A model generated the notes under the pieces. The model made no database searches. It saw nothing but the letters and a program-made list of their open reading frames with translations, and was not told where the DNA came from. Shown here piece by piece: positions 59,499-64,000 of a stretch of 64,000 nt of DNA. The stretch comes from Candidatus Ideonella esbjergensis (GTDB lineage: Bacteria; Pseudomonadota; Gammaproteobacteria; Burkholderiales; Burkholderiaceae_C). Where the stretch lies: contig JADJLP010000015.1 in NCBI GenBank assembly GCA_016710065.1, positions 558,001-622,000 on the forward strand, read 5' to 3'. Made by a program: the position numbers and the translations under genes. Numbering within the stretch: the stretch's first letter is position 1; every line of letters begins with the position of its first letter.

Positions 59499-60659
59499 TC
59501 AGGCCAGCCACTCCAGCCACGCGCCATGCGGGTGGGCGCGGGCCAGCAGCGTGTGTTGCACGCCGGCGGGGCCGGGCTCGGTCAGCGTCCAGTAGGTGTG
59601 GCTGGTGGCCTCGGCGCGGGCCACGCCGGGCACGGGTCGCGCGGGCGGATGCAGCCCGGTGGTGGCGGCCATGCGGGGCGCGTCCTCGGCGCTCAGCCAT
59701 AGCAGGCCGCGCTGCTGCACCAGGGCCTGCACGCGCTGGCGGTGGCTGCCCAACATCTCTGGCGTGAAGTAGGCCAGCACCCAGGCGTTGAACAGCACCG
59801 GCAGGGTATCGGGCGGCAGGCTGGCGAGCCAGCCTTGCAGCAGCTGCAGGCCGTCGTCGGCGGCCACCACGGGCAAGCGCAGTTCGCGGGCCACCGCGAG
59901 GGCCATGTCCAGCCGCGCGCGCCGCGCCGCATCGCTGGGCCACAGGCAGGCGCGCAACCACAGGGTGGCTTCGGGGTCGTGCAGGTCTATCGGAGCCAGG
60001 TCGGTGCCGCAGCGCGCGGCGATGTGCCAGCGGGGCGCTTGGAACAGCCCCTCGGGGGGGACGCCCACGACGTCGCACAGCAGCGCCGGCGCCGGCGCAT
60101 CGACCGGGCCGGCGGCATGGGTCTGACCCGCGCTGCGGTAGTGGATGCGGTAGCGGTCCACCGCCAGGTTCAGGCCGGCGCTGGCACCAAAATCAAACAG
60201 CGCCAGCGGCCGGCCGGGGTGGCGCCGGGCGATCGCGTCGAGCGTAGAGCGCAGCACGGTACAGCGGCCGGTCTCGTTGGTCTGCGTGCGGCGGGTGGCG
60301 ATGAGCTTGCGCAACTCAGCCTGGTGGGTGCTGGCAAACGCCGCCAGCGCGGCGGGCAGGGCCGGGTCGAGCGGCGAACGGTGGCCGCCTGCGCTGCCGA
60401 ACCAGGCAGGCAGGCCCTCGGCACGGAAGGGCGCGCGCAGCACGCAACAGTGCAGGGCTGCCAGCAACAGGTTGGCACGGCGCTGGGTGGGCGGCGCCAC
60501 GTCATGCAGGGCCAGCAGGCCGGGCGAGCGGGCCACCAGGCGGCAGAGTTGGCCGTAGAGCGGGTCTTCGCCAAAGTCTTGTTCACCGCAGTGCTCGTAC
60601 AGCGCGGCGTCAGGGTGCTGGGCCAGCGGGTCTGCGAGCGAGGCGGGGGTGATCAGCAT
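59499..60659 (-). CDS. DUF2332 family protein
   Basis: 386 residues from the ATG at 60659. Conserved segments include QDFGEDPLYGQLCRLVARSPGLL, the SAM-binding-like LALFDFGASAGLNLAVDRYR, and VLFNAWVLAYFTPE. The DFGASAGLN motif resembles Rossmann methyltransferase motif I, so a methyltransferase activity is conceivable, but the family has no defined function. It is divergent from a Crp/Fnr regulator. Confidence 0.87.
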   Translation of the reverse strand: MLITPASLADPLAQHPDAALYEHCGEQDFGEDPLYGQLCRLVARSPGLLALHDVAPPTQRRANLLLAALHCCVLRAPFRAEGLPAWFGSAGGHRSPLDPALPAALAAFASTHQAELRKLIATRRTQTNETGRCTVLRSTLDAIARRHPGRPLALFDFGASAGLNLAVDRYRIHYRSAGQTHAAGPVDAPAPALLCDVVGVPPEGLFQAPRWHIAARCGTDLAPIDLHDPEATLWLRACLWPSDAARRARLDMALAVARELRLPVVAADDGLQLLQGWLASLPPDTLPVLFNAWVLAYFTPEMLGSHRQRVQALVQQRGLLWLSAEDAPRMAATTGLHPPARPVPGVARAEATSHTYWTLTEPGPAGVQHTLLARAHPHGAWLEWLA

Positions 60660-60692
60660 GGGCACAGCCTAGCTTGCCTCAAGCCGGCAAAC

Positions 60693-60708
60693 TGTCGGCT
60701 ACCCGACA
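60693..60708. promoter_or_regulatory. Palindromic operator over the crp-like promoter
   Basis: TGTCGG-CTAC-CCGACA, a perfect 16-bp palindrome, overlaps the probable -10 (GACAAT at 60705) and ends 8 bp before the GTG start. It has the size and half-site spacing of Crp/Fnr-type sites, so autorepression is likely. Confidence 0.6.
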
Positions 60709-60716
60709 ATGACCGC

Positions 60717-61397
60717 GTGACCCAAGCTTCCGAACTGCAGACTTGGCTGGCCGGCGCCCTGCCCGAGGTGGTGTGGCCGGATTCCCTTTGGCTGCGCCTT
60801 TTGCCCCTGGTGCCCATGCGGCGCTGGGCGCGCGGCGCGGTGGTGGTGCGCCAGGGCCAGCCTACGCCACCGCTGTGCGGCGTGGTGTCGGGCGGGCTGG
60901 ACATGCGCTTCATCGCGGCCGACGGTGGCGTCTCGGTGGTGGAGCACACGCGGCCGGGCCAGTTCTTCGGCTTGGCTTCGTTCGTGAGCCGGCTGCCATC
61001 CACCTACGAGGCCCAGGCCACCGCACCCACGCGCCTGCTGGTGTTTGGCGACGCGGCCTACGCGATGCTGATGGACGAGGTGCCCGGCTTTGGCCGCGCG
61101 CTGATGAGCGAGTTTGCGTACCGGTACCACGGCACCTTGCGTCTGCTGGCGGCGGCCAGGCACCAAGGCGCGATGGAGCGACTCACGATGGCGTTGGCCC
61201 AGGTGCGCCGCGAGCAGCCCGAGGCCGAAGGCGACGCCTCGGGCGCCATCGCCCTGCGCACCACCCAGGTGGCTCTGGGCGAGCTGGCGGGTCTGAGTCG
61301 CCAGACCGTGAACGAACTGCTGGCGCAACTGGTGCAGCAAGGCCGGGTGCGGTGCGCTTACGGGCGGCTGTGGCTGCTGCCCGGGAGCGCGGGGTAG
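60717..61397 (+). CDS. Crp/Fnr-family transcriptional regulator
   Basis: 226 residues from a GTG start. The effector domain is the cNMP beta-roll (RRWARGAVVVRQGQPTPPLCGVVSGGLDM and EHTRPGQFFGLASFV), then the dimer helix, and a Crp-type helix-turn-helix with LGELAGLSRQTVNELLAQLVQQG. It has a single cysteine in the effector part, so no iron-sulfur cluster of the Fnr kind. The ligand is unknown. Its 3' end overlaps a convergent gene by 40 bp. Confidence 0.9.
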   Translation: MTQASELQTWLAGALPEVVWPDSLWLRLLPLVPMRRWARGAVVVRQGQPTPPLCGVVSGGLDMRFIAADGGVSVVEHTRPGQFFGLASFVSRLPSTYEAQATAPTRLLVFGDAAYAMLMDEVPGFGRALMSEFAYRYHGTLRLLAAARHQGAMERLTMALAQVRREQPEAEGDASGAIALRTTQVALGELAGLSRQTVNELLAQLVQQGRVRCAYGRLWLLPGSAG

Positions 61398-62602
61398 AAA
61401 CAGTCGAGGGTTGGAAACAGGGCCTCGCCACGCATGCAGTTCCACAGATAGCAGGCCAGACCGGGGTCACCGGTCCACAGCGAATATTGCAGTTGACCGT
61501 AGGCGGCTTCATCGCGGGCCGACTGCTGGATGGCGTGCATGGCGAAGGCCCGTGCACGGCCCAGCCACAGCGGGTCACCGGTGCGGCGGTAGAGCTTCAG
61601 GAAGGCATAGCCGTTGCCGCCGGTGCCGTGGCACAGGTTGGCGCCTTTCTTCAGCGGCCCGGCTGCCCAGATGGCCTCGCCGGCGGCGCACAGCAAGGGG
61701 TCGAGTTGCTGCCCGGGCAGGTCGCCCAGGCAGATCACGAAGCCCGGTGCGCCATGGCAGAACTGCATCAGCAGCGGCTGGGTCTTGCCCGGAGGGTCGA
61801 TCAACATGGGGCGCCAATTCACCTGGCCGGCCTCGTGCTGGGCGGTTCGTGTCACCGTGTTGACGATGCACGCTTGCCACGCGCCCCAGGTGGCGTCGCT
61901 CAGCAGGTGTCGGCCACGGATCAGCACCGAGGCGGTGGCCACGAAGCCATGCACGCCATCGAGAAAGCTGTAGTTCCGCCCGTACAGGTCCTGGGTCCAG
62001 TGGTGGCATTGGTGCTCGTCAGACCAGATGAGTTGCGCCCGCAGCCGCTCGGCCGTCATGCGAAACAAACCCGCCCAGCGGTCGTCGCCCGTGCGCTCGT
62101 GCAGGAACGCGGCCGCCAGCAAGGTGCCGGGCGAGCCCCACATCAGCTCGCGCGCCGGGTGGTCCAGGTTGCCCCGTATCAGTTCCGCCAGGCGCAGGGC
62201 GCGTTCGGGCGTGGGGTGCTCGCCAAAGGCCAGCAACTCGATGGGCAGATCACCCATCAGGTAGGCCGCGCGCTCGGCATGGGCCTGGTCGCCCAGCCAG
62301 GCGCGGTTGCGCGCCAACAGATCGTCCAGGCCGCCCAGATGGCTGCGGGCCAGGCGGGCTGCGCCCAGGTCTTGCAGATGGTGCAGCGCCCAGATCACGC
62401 CGGCGGTGCCGTGGTACAGCGCCGGCTTGGCCTTGGTGGGGTCGTCACCGGGCTCCACGTCGCGCGGGTGCAGCGGCCAGTCGTGTGCGGGCTCGGCGTG
62501 GGCTTCGGTGTCGGCAACGATGTGTCTGATCCACGCCTGGGCCTGCGCAGCAACCCAGGGGATCGCGTCCAGGGGCTCGTGGCGCTCGGCTTGGTAGAGC
62601 AC
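61358..62602 (-). CDS. LanC-like (lanthionine synthetase C family) protein
   Basis: 414 residues from a GTG at 62602. The alpha-toroid family's zinc-ligand motifs are intact: FCHGAPGFVI (first cysteine and the histidine-glycine pair) and LCHGTGGNGYAFL (cysteine and histidine), plus YHGTAGVIWAL and LDGVHGFVAT repeats. No LanB dehydratase, precursor peptide or transporter is nearby, so it is probably not for a lantibiotic. It begins 9 bp after a glutathione peroxidase gene. Eukaryotic LanC-like proteins add glutathione to dehydro-amino acids, which may be relevant. Overlaps the crp-like gene end by 40 bp. Confidence 0.9.
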   Translation of the reverse strand: MLYQAERHEPLDAIPWVAAQAQAWIRHIVADTEAHAEPAHDWPLHPRDVEPGDDPTKAKPALYHGTAGVIWALHHLQDLGAARLARSHLGGLDDLLARNRAWLGDQAHAERAAYLMGDLPIELLAFGEHPTPERALRLAELIRGNLDHPARELMWGSPGTLLAAAFLHERTGDDRWAGLFRMTAERLRAQLIWSDEHQCHHWTQDLYGRNYSFLDGVHGFVATASVLIRGRHLLSDATWGAWQACIVNTVTRTAQHEAGQVNWRPMLIDPPGKTQPLLMQFCHGAPGFVICLGDLPGQQLDPLLCAAGEAIWAAGPLKKGANLCHGTGGNGYAFLKLYRRTGDPLWLGRARAFAMHAIQQSARDEAAYGQLQYSLWTGDPGLACYLWNCMRGEALFPTLDCFYPALPGSSHSRP

Positions 62603-62611
62603 GGCCGGTGC

Positions 62612-63097
62612 TCAGGTGGCCAACGCCGCCGCGATGTCCTTGGCCATCTTCTCGGGCGCGTCCTGCGGCGCGTAGCGCTTGAGCACGTTGCCGTCGCGGG
62701 CTATCAGGAACTTGGTGAAGTTCCACTTGATGGCCTCGCTGCCCAGCAGGCCGGGTTTGGCAGCCTTGAGAAACTGGTACAGCGGGTGGGCCTGCGCGCC
62801 GTTCACCTCGACCTTGGCCATGAGTGGAAAGTTGACGCCAAAGTTCAGCTCGCAAAACGACGAGATCTCGTCGTTGTCGCCCGGTTCCTGGCCGCCGAAC
62901 TCGTTGCTAGGGAAGCCCAGCACGGTCAGGCCCATGGGCTCGTACTGCTCCCACAGCGCCTGCAGGCCCTTGTACTGCGGGGTGAAACCGCACTGGCTGG
63001 CGGTGTTGACGATCAGCAGCACGCGACCCTGGTAGCGCTTGAGCGGCACCGGCTTGCCGGCGATGTCCTGGGCGCTGAAATCGTAGATGCTGGCCAT
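62612..63097 (-). CDS. Glutathione peroxidase
   Basis: 161 residues. The peroxidatic cysteine is in NTASQCGFTPQYKGL (cysteine, not selenocysteine), with FPSNEFGGQEPG carrying the active-site glutamine and IKWNFTKFLI the tryptophan and asparagine. It reduces peroxides with glutathione or thioredoxin. No signal peptide, so cytoplasmic. It precedes the LanC-like gene in a probable two-gene operon. Confidence 0.94.
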   Translation of the reverse strand: MASIYDFSAQDIAGKPVPLKRYQGRVLLIVNTASQCGFTPQYKGLQALWEQYEPMGLTVLGFPSNEFGGQEPGDNDEISSFCELNFGVNFPLMAKVEVNGAQAHPLYQFLKAAKPGLLGSEAIKWNFTKFLIARDGNVLKRYAPQDAPEKMAKDIAAALAT

Positions 63098-63177
63098 GGC
63101 GTCTCCTCGTGCTGCGGTGTGGGCGGTGGCGCATGCTAGCGCGGCACCCGTGGCCTTGGCGGGTCCGTCTGGATGTC

Positions 63178-63240
63178 ATTCCCGCGCAGGCGGGAATCCA
63201 GGCTTTGTGGCGGCGGGTGGATCCCCGCCTTCGCGGGGAT
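63178..63240. repeat. Pair of REP-like palindromes
   Basis: ATTCCCGC-GCAG-GCGGGAAT and ATCCCCGC-CTTC-GCGGGGAT lie 23 bp apart. With flanking TCATT and ATGACGA they also form a larger inverted pair, like a bacterial interspersed mosaic element. Confidence 0.75.
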
Positions 63241-63250
63241 GACGACGTGC

Positions 63251-64000
63251 TCAGGGCTTCAGCGCTGCCAGCGCCGCTGCGCCCACGATCAGCCCGCCGC
63301 CCAGCGCCAGCGTGAAGCTCATGCTGCCGGCCCCCAGGGCCAGCGCCGAGACGGTGGCCCACAGCACCTCGGTGAGCATGATCACCGCCGTGGCATTGGC
63401 CGGCAGGTGCGACACGCCGTACTGCAGCGCCAGGTTGCTGAGCACAAAGCAGGTGCCCAGTGCCAGGGCACCCAGCAGCCAGGGCCAGGCCAGTGGCGGC
63501 GGGCCGGGCACTTGGGGCAGCGCCAGCGCCAGCACCAGCGACACCACGCAGCCGCCCAGGAACATGGCCAGCCCGCGTCCGCCACCCAGCCGGTGTGATT
63601 CGCGCTTGAGCATGATGTTGTTCACCGCGAAGCTGAAGCCGCCCAGCAGGCCCAGCAGGTCGATGGGGTTGAAGGGCGCAGCTTGCCGTTCGCCCGAGGG
63701 CCACAGCACGATGGCCGCACCCACCAGTGCCATGGCCACGCGGAGCATGGCCGAGGGCGTGATGCGCTCATGCAGCACCACCCGCGCCAGCAGCACGGCC
63801 CACAGCGGCATCAGGTAGAACAACAGGATCACCCGCACCACGTCGCCCACGGTCACGCCCCAGTTGAAAGCGGCATTGGTGGTGCCGGCTGCCAGCAAGA
63901 TGAGCCACAGTGGCGGCTGGGTGGCCAGCTCGCGCCACGCGGCGGGCTGGTGCAGGCCGATGACAACGACAGCGATGGCGAAGATGATGGCCGTGGCCCA
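63251..64000 (-). CDS. EamA/DMT-family transporter, 5' end outside window
   Basis: 250 residues visible, open to the right edge. It has about eight hydrophobic helices, with TNAAFNWGVTVGDVVRVILLFYLMPLWAVLLARVVLHERIT in the first repeat and LGTCFVLSNLALQYGVSHLPANATAVIMLTEVLWA in the second. The missing part should be about 50 residues. Substrate unknown. It is the second EamA gene of the window and is not closely similar to the first. Confidence 0.88.
   Translation of the reverse strand, partial: WATAIIFAIAVVVIGLHQPAAWRELATQPPLWLILLAAGTTNAAFNWGVTVGDVVRVILLFYLMPLWAVLLARVVLHERITPSAMLRVAMALVGAAIVLWPSGERQAAPFNPIDLLGLLGGFSFAVNNIMLKRESHRLGGGRGLAMFLGGCVVSLVLALALPQVPGPPPLAWPWLLGALALGTCFVLSNLALQYGVSHLPANATAVIMLTEVLWATVSALALGAGSMSFTLALGGGLIVGAAALAALKP

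Noticed and set aside
61358..63097. Lantibiotic biosynthesis cluster
   Set aside because: Only a LanC-like gene is present, without LanB, precursor peptide, protease or transporter; the neighbour is a glutathione peroxidase.
42754..63240. CRISPR array made of repeated ATTCCCGC units
   Set aside because: The units are dispersed over 20 kb between genes and lack regular spacers; no cas genes are present.

Overview
The window is high-GC DNA with dense, mostly overlapping genes. Its gene content suggests a betaproteobacterium of the order Burkholderiales, probably near Comamonadaceae or the Rubrivivax/Leptothrix group. The pointers are an lptA-lptB-rpoN block, a glycerol ABC transporter of the GlpSTPQUV type beside glpD/glpR/glpK, a tryptophanyl-tRNA synthetase with a C-terminal extension, an SHP/DHC/cytochrome b operon, and dispersed palindromes built on ATTCCCGC-N4-GCGGGAAT. 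No rRNA, tRNA or CRISPR array was seen. Both ends cut genes: a DNA methyltransferase on the left and an EamA transporter on the right.

Layout. 1-3.6 kb: three translationally coupled genes (Eco57I-type adenine methyltransferase, AAA ATPase, DUF4276-like protein) that look like a defence operon, in DNA visibly less GC-rich than the rest. 3.8-8.6 kb: malate synthase G, a haloacid dehalogenase-like protein, a divergent LysR regulator, a DUF2214 membrane protein and a PsiF-repeat protein. 8.8-18.2 kb: a Ser/Thr kinase with a cyclic-nucleotide-binding domain, then argS, a SPOR protein, dsbA, lptA, lptB, rpoN, an rRNA methyltransferase and a secreted protein. 18.2-20.1 kb: three thiol-redox genes. 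20.2-30.8 kb: a complete glycerol uptake and catabolism locus with its repressor and candidate operators. 31.4-33.5 kb: a group II intron in the leader of the DEAD-box helicase gene dbpA. 34.9-39 kb: a DUF2946/TonB receptor/PepSY cluster, probably for a metal, broken by an implausible poly-G block.

39-53 kb is a mixed metabolic and accessory stretch: a diguanylate cyclase, an MBL-fold hydrolase, trpS, a MazE/AbrB-Doc toxin-antitoxin pair with a perfect palindrome upstream, acyltransferase, glyoxalase-fold proteins, an M15 peptidase, EamA, GNAT, TPR and amidase genes. 53-57.6 kb: a LysR gene, then a five-gene operon for the oxygen-binding haem protein SHP, a dihaem cytochrome c, a cytochrome b and a two-component system. 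57.8-64 kb: an aromatic aminotransferase, a decayed restriction-modification remnant, a DUF2332 protein, a Crp/Fnr regulator with a palindrome over its promoter, a LanC-like protein next to a glutathione peroxidase, and the EamA fragment.

The observations most worth following are the three-gene defence-like operon, the intron in the helicase leader (with a matching 6-nt IBS1/EBS1 pair), the LanC-like/glutathione peroxidase pair, the SHP operon with its own two-component system, and the poly-G block, which is most likely an assembly error. All family assignments were made by reading the sequence; no database search was run.
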